A DNA stretch of 64,000 nt from Streptomyces massasporeus (GCF_014648995.1 NZ_BMSE01000006.1:248001-312000); one strand, 5' to 3'. Positions 16,929-28,002 are shown, counted from the first letter of the stretch. Numbers and translations: made by a program. The notes: a model not told the origin generated them from the letters alone.

Positions 16929-18989
16929 GTGGCCGATTCCGGCAACCCCAACGAGAACATTCCGTCCACCGACGCCGGCACCACCGGCGCGGTCACCTCG
17001 TCGAACGGCGAGGTGACCGCCTCGTACGACGCCAGCGCCATCACCGTCCTCGAGGGTCTGGACGCGGTCCGCAAGCGACCCGGTATGTACATCGGCTCGA
17101 CCGGTGAGCGCGGACTCCACCACCTGGTGCAGGAGGTCGTCGACAACTCCGTCGACGAGGCGCTCGCCGGGCACGCGGACACCATCGACGTCACGATCCT
17201 CGCCGACGGTGGCGTGCGGGTCGTCGACAACGGCCGTGGCATCCCGGTCGGCATCGTCCCCTCCGAGGGCAAGCCGGCCCTCGAGGTCGTGCTGACGGTC
17301 CTGCACGCGGGCGGCAAGTTCGGCGGCGGCGGCTACGCGGTCTCCGGCGGTCTGCACGGCGTGGGTGTCTCCGTCGTCAACGCCCTGTCCACCAGGGTCG
17401 CGGTGGAGGTCAAGACCGACGGCCACCGCTGGACGCAGGACTACAAGTTGGGCGTCCCCACGGCCCCGCTCGCCAAGCACGAGGCCACGGACGAGCACGG
17501 CACCTCGGTCACCTTCTGGGCCGACCCGGACATCTTCGAGACCACCGACTACTCCTTCGAGACGCTGTCGCGGCGCTTCCAGGAGATGGCGTTCCTCAAC
17601 AAGGGCCTGCGCATCAACCTCACCGACGAGCGCGAGTCGGCGAAGGCCACCGCCGGCGCGGACGAGGCGGGCGAGGACGAGAAGCACGAGGTCAAGAGCG
17701 TCTCGTACCACTACGAGGGCGGCATCGTCGACTTCGTGACGTACCTCAACTCCCGCAAGGGAGACCTGGTGCACCCCACCGTGATCGACCTCGAGGCCGA
17801 GGACAAGGACAAGAGCCTGTCCCTCGAGGTCGCGATGCAGTGGAACGGCGGCTACACCGAGGGTGTGTACTCGTTCGCCAACATCATCCACACCCACGAG
17901 GGCGGTACGCACGAAGAGGGCTTCCGCTCCGCGCTGACCTCGCTGATCAACAAGTACGCGCGCGACAAGAGGCTGCTGCGCGAGAAGGACGACAACCTCA
18001 CGGGTGACGACATCCGCGAGGGTCTGACGGCGATCATCTCGGTCAAGCTGAGCGAGCCCCAGTTCGAGGGCCAGACCAAGACCAAGCTGGGCAACACCGA
18101 GGTCAAGACCTTCGTGCAGAAGGTCGTCTACGAGCACCTCACGGACTGGCTGGACCGCAACCCGAACGAGGCCGCGGACATCATCCGCAAGGGCATCCAG
18201 GCGGCCACCGCGCGCGTGGCGGCCCGCAAGGCCCGTGACCTCACCCGGCGCAAGGGCCTGCTGGAGACCGCGTCCCTGCCGGGCAAGCTCTCCGACTGCC
18301 AGTCGAACGACCCCACCAAGTGCGAGATCTTCATCGTCGAGGGTGACTCCGCCGGCGGCTCGGCCAAGTCCGGCCGCAACCCGCAGTACCAGGCGATCCT
18401 CCCGATCCGCGGCAAGATCCTCAACGTCGAGAAGGCGCGGATCGACAAGATCCTGCAGAACCAGGAGATCCAGGCGCTGATCTCGGCCTTCGGTACCGGA
18501 GTCCACGAGGACTTCGACATCGAGAAGCTGCGCTATCACAAGATCATCTTGATGGCCGACGCCGACGTCGACGGCCAGCACATCAACACCCTGCTGCTGA
18601 CCTTCCTGTTCCGCTTCATGCGGCCCCTGGTCGAGGCCGGGCACGTGTACCTCTCCCGCCCGCCGCTCTACAAGATCAAGTGGGGCAAGGACGACTTCGA
18701 GTACGCGTACTCCGACCGCGAGCGCGACGCCCTGATCGAGATGGGCCGCAACGCGGGCAAGCGCATCAAGGACGACTCGGTGCAGCGCTTCAAGGGTCTC
18801 GGTGAGATGAACGCCGAGGAACTGCGCATCACGACCATGGACCAGGAGCACCGCGTCCTCGGCCAGGTCACCCTCGACGACGCCGCCCAGGCCGACGACC
18901 TGTTCTCGGTCCTCATGGGCGAGGACGTCGAGGCCCGCCGCGCGTTCATCCAGCGCAACGCCAAGGACGTCCGCTTCCTCGACATCTGA
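16929..18989 (+). CDS. gyrB: DNA gyrase subunit B
   Basis: ATPase subunit of gyrase, 686 residues, which introduces negative supercoils with GyrA. The GHKL ATPase motifs (VDNSVDEALAG, DNGRGIPVG, GLHGVGVSVVNALS) lie in the first 160 residues; the TOPRIM motifs EGDSAGGSAKSGRN and DADVDGQHI are in the C-terminal half, and PLYKIKWG and RFKGLGEMNAEEL follow. I take the GTG at 16929 as start, preceded by AAAGGG; an upstream GTG at 16905 is also in frame. gyrA follows after 42 bases. Confidence 0.97.
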   Translation: MADSGNPNENIPSTDAGTTGAVTSSNGEVTASYDASAITVLEGLDAVRKRPGMYIGSTGERGLHHLVQEVVDNSVDEALAGHADTIDVTILADGGVRVVDNGRGIPVGIVPSEGKPALEVVLTVLHAGGKFGGGGYAVSGGLHGVGVSVVNALSTRVAVEVKTDGHRWTQDYKLGVPTAPLAKHEATDEHGTSVTFWADPDIFETTDYSFETLSRRFQEMAFLNKGLRINLTDERESAKATAGADEAGEDEKHEVKSVSYHYEGGIVDFVTYLNSRKGDLVHPTVIDLEAEDKDKSLSLEVAMQWNGGYTEGVYSFANIIHTHEGGTHEEGFRSALTSLINKYARDKRLLREKDDNLTGDDIREGLTAIISVKLSEPQFEGQTKTKLGNTEVKTFVQKVVYEHLTDWLDRNPNEAADIIRKGIQAATARVAARKARDLTRRKGLLETASLPGKLSDCQSNDPTKCEIFIVEGDSAGGSAKSGRNPQYQAILPIRGKILNVEKARIDKILQNQEIQALISAFGTGVHEDFDIEKLRYHKIILMADADVDGQHINTLLLTFLFRFMRPLVEAGHVYLSRPPLYKIKWGKDDFEYAYSDRERDALIEMGRNAGKRIKDDSVQRFKGLGEMNAEELRITTMDQEHRVLGQVTLDDAAQADDLFSVLMGEDVEARRAFIQRNAKDVRFLDI

Positions 18990-19031
18990 GTCGGTCTCAG
19001 CTGACCGCATCAGGAAGGATCTTCACCAGCA

Positions 19032-21626
<2,595 letters not shown>

Positions 21627-21645
21627 GCACGAGGAGTGAGTCAGC

Positions 21646-22443
21646 GTGAGCGGAGCCACGGGCGCCGGACCGGCCGGAACCTCGAGGGGTACGGAAGCGG
21701 ACGACGGCGGTCGTGGCTCCGCCGCGCGTGCGGCGGACCCGCACACGACCAACCTGAAGGCGATCAAGTCCCCGACCAAGGACACGCCGTCGCCTGACGC
21801 GCAAGAATCACAGGGGGGAACTGTGACGGACACCCGAGGTCCGCAGACCCAGAAGAAGAAGCCCGGCACGGGCCCGTCCGCCCCCGACGCGCAGCCGCAG
21901 CCGGCCGCGCAGGAGCCGGGCACGGCCTCGCCCCTGCCCGGCGAGCGGCAGGCACAGCAGCAGGCCGGGCCGTACCACCCGCCGCAGGCCTACCCGGCGC
22001 AGCAGGCGGCGGCCGGGGGCGCCGCTGCCGGCGCCGTGCGGCGTCCTCGTACGGGGGCGCGCACCACTCCGCGCGTCCGCAAGGCGCGGCTGCGGGTGGC
22101 GAAGGCCGACCCGTGGTCGGTGATGAAGGTCAGCTTCCTGCTCTCCATCGCCCTGGGCATCTGCACGATCGTCGCGTCCGCCGTGCTGTGGATGGTCATG
22201 GACGCGATGGGCGTCTTCTCGACGGTCGGCGGCACGATCTCGGAGGCCACCGGCTCTAACGAGTCCAACGGCTTCGACCTGCAGGCCTTCCTGTCGCTGC
22301 CCAACGTCCTGATGTTCACGTCGATCATCGCGGTCATCGACGTGGTCCTGGCGACCGCCCTCGCGACGCTCGGCGCGTTCATCTACAACCTGTCCGCGGG
22401 CTTCGTGGGCGGTGTCGAGCTGACCCTCGCCGAGGACGAGTGA
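21646..22443 (+). CDS. DUF3566 membrane protein
   Basis: Protein of 265 residues. The first about 140 are disordered, rich in Pro, Gln, Ala and Gly, followed by a basic patch (RPRTGARTTPRVRKARLRVAK) and the DUF3566 domain with two membrane spans (VSFLLSIALGICTIVASAVLWMV and FTSIIAVIDVVLATALATLGAFI) and the ending YNLSAGFVGGVELTLAED. Function unknown; homologues sit directly after gyrA across actinobacteria, including the mycobacterial gene downstream of gyrA. GTG start 19 bases after gyrA, so it is probably in the same transcript. Confidence 0.88.
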   Translation: MSGATGAGPAGTSRGTEADDGGRGSAARAADPHTTNLKAIKSPTKDTPSPDAQESQGGTVTDTRGPQTQKKKPGTGPSAPDAQPQPAAQEPGTASPLPGERQAQQQAGPYHPPQAYPAQQAAAGGAAAGAVRRPRTGARTTPRVRKARLRVAKADPWSVMKVSFLLSIALGICTIVASAVLWMVMDAMGVFSTVGGTISEATGSNESNGFDLQAFLSLPNVLMFTSIIAVIDVVLATALATLGAFIYNLSAGFVGGVELTLAEDE

Positions 22444-22486
22444 CATCACCTCTGTCGTTGCCCTGACGGTGCCCCGACAACCGATT

Positions 22487-22515
22487 TTGGGACTGCCCGT
22501 GTCGTGCGCTAATCT
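22487..22515 (+). promoter_or_regulatory. Vegetative promoter of tRNA-Ile
   Basis: TTGGGA (22487-22492), 17 bases, TAATCT (22510-22515), close to the housekeeping consensus and 38 bases before the mature tRNA start at 22554. Confidence 0.7.
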
Positions 22516-22553
22516 TCAGGAGTCAGCGCGCGGGACACACCGCAGAGCGCGGC

Positions 22554-22630
22554 GGGGCTATAGCTCAGTTGGTTAGAGCGCATCCCTGATAAGGATGAGG
22601 CCACAGGTTCAAATCCTGTTAGCCCCACCA
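22554..22630 (+). tRNA. tRNA-Ile (GAT)
   Basis: Complete cloverleaf of 77 bases including an encoded CCA end. Acceptor stem GGGGCTA pairs with TAGCCCC, D arm GCTC/GAGC, anticodon stem CATCC/GGATG with loop CTGATAA (anticodon GAT), and T arm ACAGG/CCTGT around TTCAAAT. Confidence 0.98.
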
Positions 22631-22633
22631 GCG

Positions 22634-22668
22634 AAAAGACCCTCAGTCGATACCGGCTGGGGGTCTTT
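22634..22668 (+). terminator. Terminator after tRNA-Ile
   Basis: AAAGACCC-CAG pairs with CTG-GGGGTCTTT around an about 10-base loop, starting five bases after the tRNA. The arrangement fits a Rho-independent terminator of the tRNA transcript. Confidence 0.75.
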
Positions 22669-22835
22669 GGCATGCATGGCTGACATCAGCCGAACCGTGC
22701 GACATGGCTTCGGTCCCCGGTCAAGCGATGGCGATCCGTGCCAGGGCTCGCGTGGCGACCGCACGGGGGCATAGGGGTCTGCCACCGCGAGCACCGCACG
22801 GTGGCGTGTGGCTTTGTGTCGAGACGGCCCACTGG

Positions 22836-22877
22836 GCATGTCCTGATCCAGGGCCCGGTCCGTGGATCAGGACATGC
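22836..22877. repeat. Perfect 15-base inverted repeat
   Basis: GCATGTCCTGATCCA (22836-22850) and its exact complement (22863-22877) flank a 12-base GC-rich spacer. No T-run follows on either strand. It is non-coding, between tRNA-Ile and a leftward small gene, and is followed after three bases by a second hairpin. Confidence 0.7.
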
Positions 22878-22880
22878 GTA

Positions 22881-22913
22881 AGCCCGGCCGCTCTGTCGAG
22901 CTGCCGGGCTTTG
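22881..22913. terminator. Terminator-like hairpin
   Basis: AGCCCGGC (22881-22888) pairs with GCCGGGCT (22903-22910), with TTT following on the plus strand. It lies 32 bases beyond the stop of the leftward DUF6344-like gene and could end transcripts from either side. Confidence 0.55.
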
Positions 22914-22944
22914 TACGCAGATCGCTTGGGTGGTGTTCCGGGGT

Positions 22945-23301
22945 TCAGCGCTTCAGGGGCGTGAGATGGTCCGCGTCGGGGTCCTCGTCGGTGCAGTCGG
23001 TGCCGGGGGAGGACACCGTGTCCGCGGGCGAACGGTGCCGGCAACGGGGGGTCTTGCCGTGGGCCTCGGCTCGGATGCGCTGCTTCATCGTGGGGGGCAG
23101 GGCCCTGGGGGAGGACCTGGGGAACGTCGCCGGTGCCGCCGTCCGCTGCTGCGGGATGCTCGCGCCGTTGCTGTTGCTCTTCTGCTCGGCCTGCGGTACG
23201 GCCGCGGCGGCGGTCGTGGTGACGAGTCCGAGCGCCGTGCACAGCGCGATGAATGCGGTGACGATGGCGGTCCACACCTTCATGACCTTGTTCCGGGCCA
23301 T
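22945..23301 (-). CDS. Small secreted protein, DUF6344-like
   Basis: Protein of 118 residues. A clear N-terminal signal peptide is visible: basic MARNKVMKVW, hydrophobic TAIVTAFIALCTALGLVTTTAAAA, then a small-residue cleavage region near residue 33. The mature part is polar, with PPTMKQRIRAEAHGKTPRCRH as a conserved-looking block and two cysteines. I believe this is the Streptomyces family catalogued as DUF6344, from memory. Function unknown; no partner gene is evident. Confidence 0.7.
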   Translation of the reverse strand: MARNKVMKVWTAIVTAFIALCTALGLVTTTAAAAVPQAEQKSNSNGASIPQQRTAAPATFPRSSPRALPPTMKQRIRAEAHGKTPRCRHRSPADTVSSPGTDCTDEDPDADHLTPLKR

Positions 23302-23638
23302 GGCCCCTCACTTTCGGGTTGGGCGATTTGCGTACTTTCCTCATGATGTGTATGAGGGCCGAGAAGTGGTGGACCTACGCCCGTGGCGCGTCGATGTTCA
23401 GATGAACACCACCCGGATGGCCTCAAGAGTGGCGAAAACGTAAGGAGAGCGGATAAGGGAGGTCAAAGTAACCGTCCGTCGGGGTGTGATCACCCTCCGA
23501 TCGGAGCGGTGTATTCCGCTTCTATCCCGGTCACCGGGACGGGAGTTGAGGGCCGACTCAGGTCACCGATCGGTATCGGTCGGTGTGTATAGTCGGGCGC
23601 CAGAGGTCCCCTACGTCAACGAAAGACGAGGTCGCGCG
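23302..23638. promoter_or_regulatory. Divergent control region between the DUF6344-like gene and the DLW-39 gene
   Basis: This 337-base gap should contain promoters for both neighbours. A good -10 hexamer, TATAGT, lies at 23588-23593, 45 bases before the DLW-39 start; no matching -35 is obvious. The stretch is less GC-rich than the surrounding genes. No DnaA box or parS was seen. Confidence 0.4.
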
Positions 23639-23767
23639 GTGAAGAAGCTTCTCCTGGTCGCACTGGCCGCCATCGGCGGGCTCCTCGTGTACCGCCAGAT
23701 CCAGGCGGATCGCGCCGAGCAGGATCTGTGGACGGAGGCGACTGACTCCGTGCCCACGGGTTCGTGA
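23639..23767 (+). CDS. DLW-39 family small membrane protein
   Basis: Peptide of 42 residues, MKKLLLVALAAIGGLLVYRQ followed by IQADRAEQDLWTEATD. The Asp-Leu-Trp motif gives the family its name. A hydrophobic N-terminal helix is followed by a short polar tail, so it probably sits in or at the membrane. Function unknown; it is conserved in this chromosomal position across actinomycetes. GTG start preceded by GACGAGG. A strong terminator follows. Confidence 0.88.
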   Translation: MKKLLLVALAAIGGLLVYRQIQADRAEQDLWTEATDSVPTGS

Positions 23768-23792
23768 GTCACGACAACCCAGACCAAGCACA

Positions 23793-23819
23793 CCCCGGCC
23801 GCCTCGCGGTCGGGGTTTT
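23793..23819 (+). terminator. Terminator after the DLW-39 gene
   Basis: A 10-base stem with one G-U pair (CCCCGGCCGC / GCGGTCGGGG), a three-base loop and TTTT form a classic intrinsic terminator 26 bases after the stop codon. Confidence 0.88.
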
Positions 23820-23883
23820 GTGTGCCGAGGGCCGGTCGTGAACCCGGCCGGCGCGGCAGGATGGGCCACGGTGGCACGGCTTC

Positions 23884-25266
23884 GTGACCGGCGACGGTGA
23901 GGGGTGGCGCGTGAGGGGTCGGTGTCGTACGGGACGGTGTCGTACGGCGTGGGGGCTGCGCGCAGGGGCGTGGCGCCGCCGTCCGGCGGTGGCCGTGCGC
24001 GTCGGCGCCGCGGCGGTGGTGCTGGGGGCGACAGCGGCCGTGGTGCCGGGACAGGCCGCCGCAGCCGGAGAGGCCGTCGGCACACCGAGCCCGTACGCCT
24101 TCGCCGACGGCGCGCAGAGCGTCGAGGGAGCGCGAAGCACCGGAGACGCCGCCCTGCTGCAGCCCGGCGGGACCTACAGGAGCTCCCTGCCGAGCAGCGG
24201 CAAGGTCAGCTACCGCCTCGACCTCGACGCCGCGTCGAACGCGTACGTCTCCGTCACCGCCGTCCCCTCCCCCGGCAGCACGGTCTCCGTCATCGACGGG
24301 GTCAAGGTGACCGTGCAGGACGCCGAGGGCACCACCTGCTCCGACGACACCGCGACTTTCGGAGCCGCACGCAGCCCCCACCCCATCGCGGCCTGGGGCA
24401 AGCGCGAGACCGGCAGGCCGCTGTGCCGGAAGGCCGGTGCCTACTTCGTGTCCGTGGAGCGCGCCGACCCCGACGGTGAGGGCTCCTCGCCGAACGCCTG
24501 GGATCTGGAACTCGTCGCGATGACCGAACCCGGGGAAGCGAAGACCGGGGCGACCAGCGCGCCCGAGGCATGGAACTCCGCCACGCCCCAGCCGCTCCAG
24601 GGAGAGCCCGAGCGCCGGAAGGGCGGCGCGGGATTCAGCGGGGCGACCCCCGTCGACCAGGGAGTCTGGCGGGACGACATCCGGCCCGGCCAGACCCTCT
24701 TCTACGAGGTGCCGGTCGACTGGGGGCAGCAGCCGTCCGTCACCGCGGAGCTCGGCAGCTCGGACTCCGGCGGCACCGGCTACACGTCCGACGCGCTCGA
24801 CCTGGATCTCTACAACCCCGCACGCGGCCGTGTCGCCGACGTGGGGGTCGGCTACGACGGGGATCAGAAGTCCGGGAGCCTGCCTCCTCTGCCACCGGTC
24901 GACCACGCCAACCGCTACGCCGCCACCGCACAGGTCAGCGCGCTGCGCTTCGCCGGTTCCTACTACCTCGTCGCACACCTCTCGGAGGCCGTCGCGGACA
25001 CCTTCGGGGACGGGCCGTTCGTGATGACCCTGCGCGTCCGCACGAGCGGGGAGCCCCGGAGCGGGCCCGAGTACGCGGGGGAGTCCGTGCCCAAGGGCGT
25101 CTTCGAGGTCTCGGACGAGGACCGTGAGGCGGCCGCGGAGGGTGTGGCCGCGGGCGACGACACCGCCATGAGGGCGCTCGCCGTGGGCGGCATCGGCACC
25201 GGGAGCGCCCTGCTCGTGGGGCTCGGGGTCTGGACAGTAATGGCCAGGCGGAGGACCACAACGTAG
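23884..25266 (+). CDS. Secreted, membrane-anchored protein of unknown function
   Basis: Protein of 460 residues as called from the GTG at 23884. A basic N-terminus is followed by a signal sequence (VAVRVGAAAVVLGATAAVVPGQAAAA, ending near residue 61), a large Ser/Thr/Gly-rich extracellular part and a C-terminal span (LAVGGIGTGSALLVGLGVWTVMA) with RRR after it, giving type I topology. Two beta-rich segments begin LLQPGGTYRSSLPSSGKVSYRLDLD and QGVWRDDIRPGQTLFYEVPVDW, which look like related repeats that may form a beta-sandwich pair. The exact start is uncertain. It converges on the kinase gene, whose stop codon is 28 bases away. Confidence 0.75.
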   Translation: MTGDGEGWRVRGRCRTGRCRTAWGLRAGAWRRRPAVAVRVGAAAVVLGATAAVVPGQAAAAGEAVGTPSPYAFADGAQSVEGARSTGDAALLQPGGTYRSSLPSSGKVSYRLDLDAASNAYVSVTAVPSPGSTVSVIDGVKVTVQDAEGTTCSDDTATFGAARSPHPIAAWGKRETGRPLCRKAGAYFVSVERADPDGEGSSPNAWDLELVAMTEPGEAKTGATSAPEAWNSATPQPLQGEPERRKGGAGFSGATPVDQGVWRDDIRPGQTLFYEVPVDWGQQPSVTAELGSSDSGGTGYTSDALDLDLYNPARGRVADVGVGYDGDQKSGSLPPLPPVDHANRYAATAQVSALRFAGSYYLVAHLSEAVADTFGDGPFVMTLRVRTSGEPRSGPEYAGESVPKGVFEVSDEDREAAAEGVAAGDDTAMRALAVGGIGTGSALLVGLGVWTVMARRRTTT

Positions 25267-25293
25267 GCGGACCCTGGTCTGGCGCAGGACCCC

Positions 25294-26757
25294 TCAGATG
25301 CGGGTGAGGGCCCAGAAGCCCACCGCGTAACAGGCCAGTGCGAGGAGCAGCAGCGGCACCGCCACCTTGGCCGGAGGCCCTGCGTGGGAACGCCGCTGTG
25401 CCCGGTGCCGTGACGGCGTCTGGCCGACCGATGGGGCCTGCGGGCTCTGCGCGGTGTACGAGGCCGTGGAGGCGTCCGCGCGGTACCGCTCCGCAGGGGG
25501 CAGGGGCGGGCCGGAGTACACCGGCGGGAGTGGCTGGGCGGGGGACAGCCGGTGCGTCGGATCGTGGGGGGAGACGGGCGCCTGCTGATACGGAGCCGGC
25601 CCGGCCGGCCCGGGCATGGGCGACGACGTGACGGTGGCCTGCGGAGGCGGCAGATGGAAGCTGCCGGTGTCCGACATCGAGGGCAACGGGGCGGAGTCGG
25701 GGCCGGTGGCGCGTCGCGGGTCGGTCGGCACCGCCTCGGCGCCTTGCTGCCAAGGCTCGGCGTGCTGCCCGCCGGACACCGAGAGCTCGCCCCCGCCGTC
25801 TCCCTGCCGGGACCGCTCCTCTCCGGCCCCCGAGGAGCTGGGCGGCTCCTGCCTCGGCCCCAGCCCCTTCGCTCTCTCCAACGGCCCCTCGGGGGCGAAC
25901 CCCCTTGGAAGCGGGCCGAGTTGATCGAAGATCTCGATCAGCTCGTCGTCCGGACCCGGGTCCGGCAGGAGCTCCGTGGCGGCGGCGAGGGCCTTGCGTG
26001 CCCCCGTGGCCGTACGGAACCGCGCCTCCGGATCCGGCTGGAGCAACATGGCCACCACCTGCCACAGCGGCTCCGGGATGCCCTTGGGCGCACCGGGCGT
26101 CCCGTGCTCGGCGAAGTACTGGATGAGCGCCTTGCTGTCCGGCTTGGCACCCTCCAGCAGATACAACGCGACCAGCCCTACCGCGAACAGGTCGGCGGGG
26201 AAGTCCGGTTCGGCGCCCATCATCTGCTCGGGCGCGAGATAACCGGGCGTCCCGACGACGAGGTTGGTCTCCGTAAGGCGGGGCTCGCCCAGCCGCATCG
26301 CGATGCCGAAGTCGGACAGCCGCAGCCGCGGCCGGCCCGTGCCGGTGGCCTCCAGCAGCACGTTGGCGGGTTTCACGTCACGGTGCACGACGCCCTCCGC
26401 GTGCACCGCGGCCAGGCCCGCCAGCAACTGGTCGAGCAGGGTGCAGACGAAGGCCGGAGGGAGGGGACCGTAGTCCCCGACGAGATGGACCAGGGATCCG
26501 CCCGCGACCAGATCCATGGTGAACAGGACCTTGTCGTCGTCGGCGGCCCAGCTGGTGGGGGCCAGTACATGGGGGTGGTCGATCCGCAGGGCCTGTTCCC
26601 GGACGAAGCGCAGCAGCGAGTGCGCGTCGCTCTGGAGCAGGACCTTGGCGGCCACGTAGCGACGGCGGCGGTGGTCCCAGGCGCGCCAGACGGCGCCGAC
26701 CCCTCCGCGTCCGATCGGGTCGACCAGTTCGTACCGGCCGGCGAAGACCTCACCCAT
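25294..26757 (-). CDS. Serine/threonine protein kinase, tail-anchored
   Basis: Protein of 487 residues. Kinase domain 1-270: glycine loop IGRGGVGAVW, VAAKVLL lysine, catalytic HRDVKPANVLL, DFG in LSDFGIAMR, and GTPGYLAPEQ. A 190-residue Pro/Ser/Gln-rich linker leads to a single span at the very end (VAVPLLLLALACYAVGFWAL), leaving only three residues after it. It therefore lacks a PASTA or other external sensor and resembles a tail-anchored cytoplasmic kinase. Unlike PknB at 36746, it has no cell-wall sensing domain. Its partner and substrates are unknown. Confidence 0.92.
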   Translation of the reverse strand: MGEVFAGRYELVDPIGRGGVGAVWRAWDHRRRRYVAAKVLLQSDAHSLLRFVREQALRIDHPHVLAPTSWAADDDKVLFTMDLVAGGSLVHLVGDYGPLPPAFVCTLLDQLLAGLAAVHAEGVVHRDVKPANVLLEATGTGRPRLRLSDFGIAMRLGEPRLTETNLVVGTPGYLAPEQMMGAEPDFPADLFAVGLVALYLLEGAKPDSKALIQYFAEHGTPGAPKGIPEPLWQVVAMLLQPDPEARFRTATGARKALAAATELLPDPGPDDELIEIFDQLGPLPRGFAPEGPLERAKGLGPRQEPPSSSGAGEERSRQGDGGGELSVSGGQHAEPWQQGAEAVPTDPRRATGPDSAPLPSMSDTGSFHLPPPQATVTSSPMPGPAGPAPYQQAPVSPHDPTHRLSPAQPLPPVYSGPPLPPAERYRADASTASYTAQSPQAPSVGQTPSRHRAQRRSHAGPPAKVAVPLLLLALACYAVGFWALTRI

Positions 26758-26841
26758 GGCTGTACGTCGCTCCTCCCCCTGCGGCTTCCCCCCTTGCTTC
26801 CCCCTCGGTGAGCGCTACGACTCCCCGACAAGCGAAACGGC

Positions 26842-26868
26842 CCCCTGAATCCCCTGAATCCCCTGGAT
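26842..26868. repeat. Three 9-base tandem repeats
   Basis: CCCCTGAAT occurs twice in tandem followed by CCCCTGGAT, in the 451-base gap between the kinase and the HTH-protein gene. No gene is supported here on either strand. Confidence 0.5.
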
Positions 26869-27039
26869 CGCGGGCATCCCCCCGACTCCCCCGAGTCCTT
26901 CGATGAGCGGTACATCCCCCTCGCGTCGACCGGTCCCCCGTACGGAACACGCCCCCTCGTGCCCGCCCGTCCGCGACGCGTCCCCCGTCACCTCACCCGC
27001 AGCCCGCTGCCGAACCCCCTTCGGCGCCGGACGGTGGGA

Positions 27040-27588
27040 TCAGTTCTGGTGGGACTGGTAGTGCGTGACGGCGTCCGAGGTGCGGCCGGCGCCGTAGACC
27101 CGGAGGAACTCTGCCAGTTCCGGATGGCTCGGGGCGAGAGTGTCGGCGGCGTCGATGATGTCGCCCGCCGCCGCGACCGACCGCAGCAGCGACTGGATCT
27201 CACGGACGACCCGCTTGACCGTGGGCGCTCCCGAACTGCTCGTCGTCTGAGTGGTGTTGCTGAGCACCGACCCCCCTTGTGACTTCTTGATCTCCTCCAT
27301 GCGCTCGGTGGCCTCGGCGGCGCTCACGCTGCCGTCCGCGACCTGCCCCGCCAGGTCCTGCAGCAGCTGCACCCGCTGCACGACAGCCGGGTTGCCGATC
27401 TTCGCCCGCTGACCGCTCATCAGCTGCGACAGCATCGGTGCGGACAGTCCCAGAACCCCCGCGAGACGAGCCTGGTTGAGACCAAGATCGTCGATGAGCC
27501 TACGGAAGAGCGCCCCCAGCGGCTCCCCGTACCAGTTCCGCTGCAGTTCCCGCGCTCTTGCGGTCGCTTCCTGCTGTGCGGCGTCCAT
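27040..27588 (-). CDS. HTH-domain DNA-binding protein
   Basis: Protein of 182 residues. A Xre/Cro-like helix-turn-helix lies at residues 25-65 (RRLIDDLGLNQARLAGVLGLSAPMLSQLMSGQRAKIGNP), followed by an amphipathic stretch (VQLLQDLAGQVADGSVSAAEATERMEEI), a Ser/Thr linker and a helical C-terminal region. I chose the ATG at 27588, preceded by GGGGAGACGCA; an ATG eight codons upstream has no ribosome site. Function unknown; homologues are common in this position in Streptomyces. It lies divergent from tRNA-Ala. Confidence 0.82.
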   Translation of the reverse strand: MDAAQQEATARARELQRNWYGEPLGALFRRLIDDLGLNQARLAGVLGLSAPMLSQLMSGQRAKIGNPAVVQRVQLLQDLAGQVADGSVSAAEATERMEEIKKSQGGSVLSNTTQTTSSSGAPTVKRVVREIQSLLRSVAAAGDIIDAADTLAPSHPELAEFLRVYGAGRTSDAVTHYQSHQN

Positions 27589-27769
27589 TGCGTCTCCCCA
27601 TCGCTTCCCCATGTACGGCGGTTCGCGGTAGCGAACCACGCCGAGCATCTTACGGAGAGTGGTCGGCGACGGGGACCCCCAATCTTTTTGCGGAACCACG
27701 GGGGTGACCCGGTACTCTGGTCTCCGACGCCCGCCGGGATGCGGCTCATCCGGTCGGACGTCCCCTTAC

Positions 27770-27842
27770 GGGGCCTTAGCTCAGTTGGTAGAGCGCTGTC
27801 TTTGCATGGCAGATGTCAGGGGTTCGACTCCCCTAGGCTCCA
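27770..27842 (+). tRNA. tRNA-Ala (TGC)
   Basis: Complete 73-base tRNA: acceptor GGGGCCT with AGGCTCC (one G-U pair), D arm GCTC/GAGC, anticodon stem CTGTC/GGCAG with loop TTTGCAT (anticodon TGC), and T arm AGGGG/CCCCT around TTCGACT. CCA is not encoded. A possible promoter is TTGCGG with TACTCT (27713-27718), though the 19-base spacing is long. Confidence 0.97.
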
Positions 27843-27849
27843 CTTCCGG

Positions 27850-27895
27850 AAATGCCCTCCGAACTGCGGAAACGCGGTCTCGGGGGGCATTTTTC
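27850..27895 (+). terminator. Terminator after tRNA-Ala
   Basis: AATGCCCTCCGA (27851-27862) pairs with TCGGGGGGCATT, with one wobble, and is followed by TTTT at 27891. Confidence 0.75.
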
Positions 27896-27923
27896 GCGCA
27901 CGGGGGCGGCTGCGGGCTGCCGG

Positions 27924-27939
27924 TGTTTCACGTGAAACA
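27924..27939. other. parS: parS site downstream of tRNA-Ala
   Basis: Perfect TGTTTCACGTGAAACA, about 15.5 kb right of oriC and 22.5 kb from the parAB group. Its right arm runs into the 23-base hairpin that follows, sharing bases 27936-27939. Confidence 0.95.
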
Positions 27940-27987
27940 GCACGGCGGGGCGGGAGACCCTCAAGTCTCCCGCCCCGCCGTGCTGTT
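27936..27987. terminator. Long perfect hairpin, bidirectional terminator
   Basis: A 23-base stem without mismatch (27936-27958 with 27965-27987) and a loop CCTCAA. It lies 15 bases beyond the stop of the leftward DUF5324 gene and just after the tRNA-Ala terminator, so it can separate convergent transcripts. The stem core is nearly all G and C. Confidence 0.75.
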
Positions 27988-28002
27988 GAATCCGGTGCGC
28001 CC

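Noticed and set aside
22609..22839. Leftward 76-codon frame overlapping tRNA-Ile and its terminator.
   Set aside because: It runs into a tRNA gene and has no recognisable features.
26959..27282. Rightward 107-codon frame beside the HTH gene.
   Set aside because: Mostly antisense to the HTH gene, with no ribosome site and Arg-rich composition.
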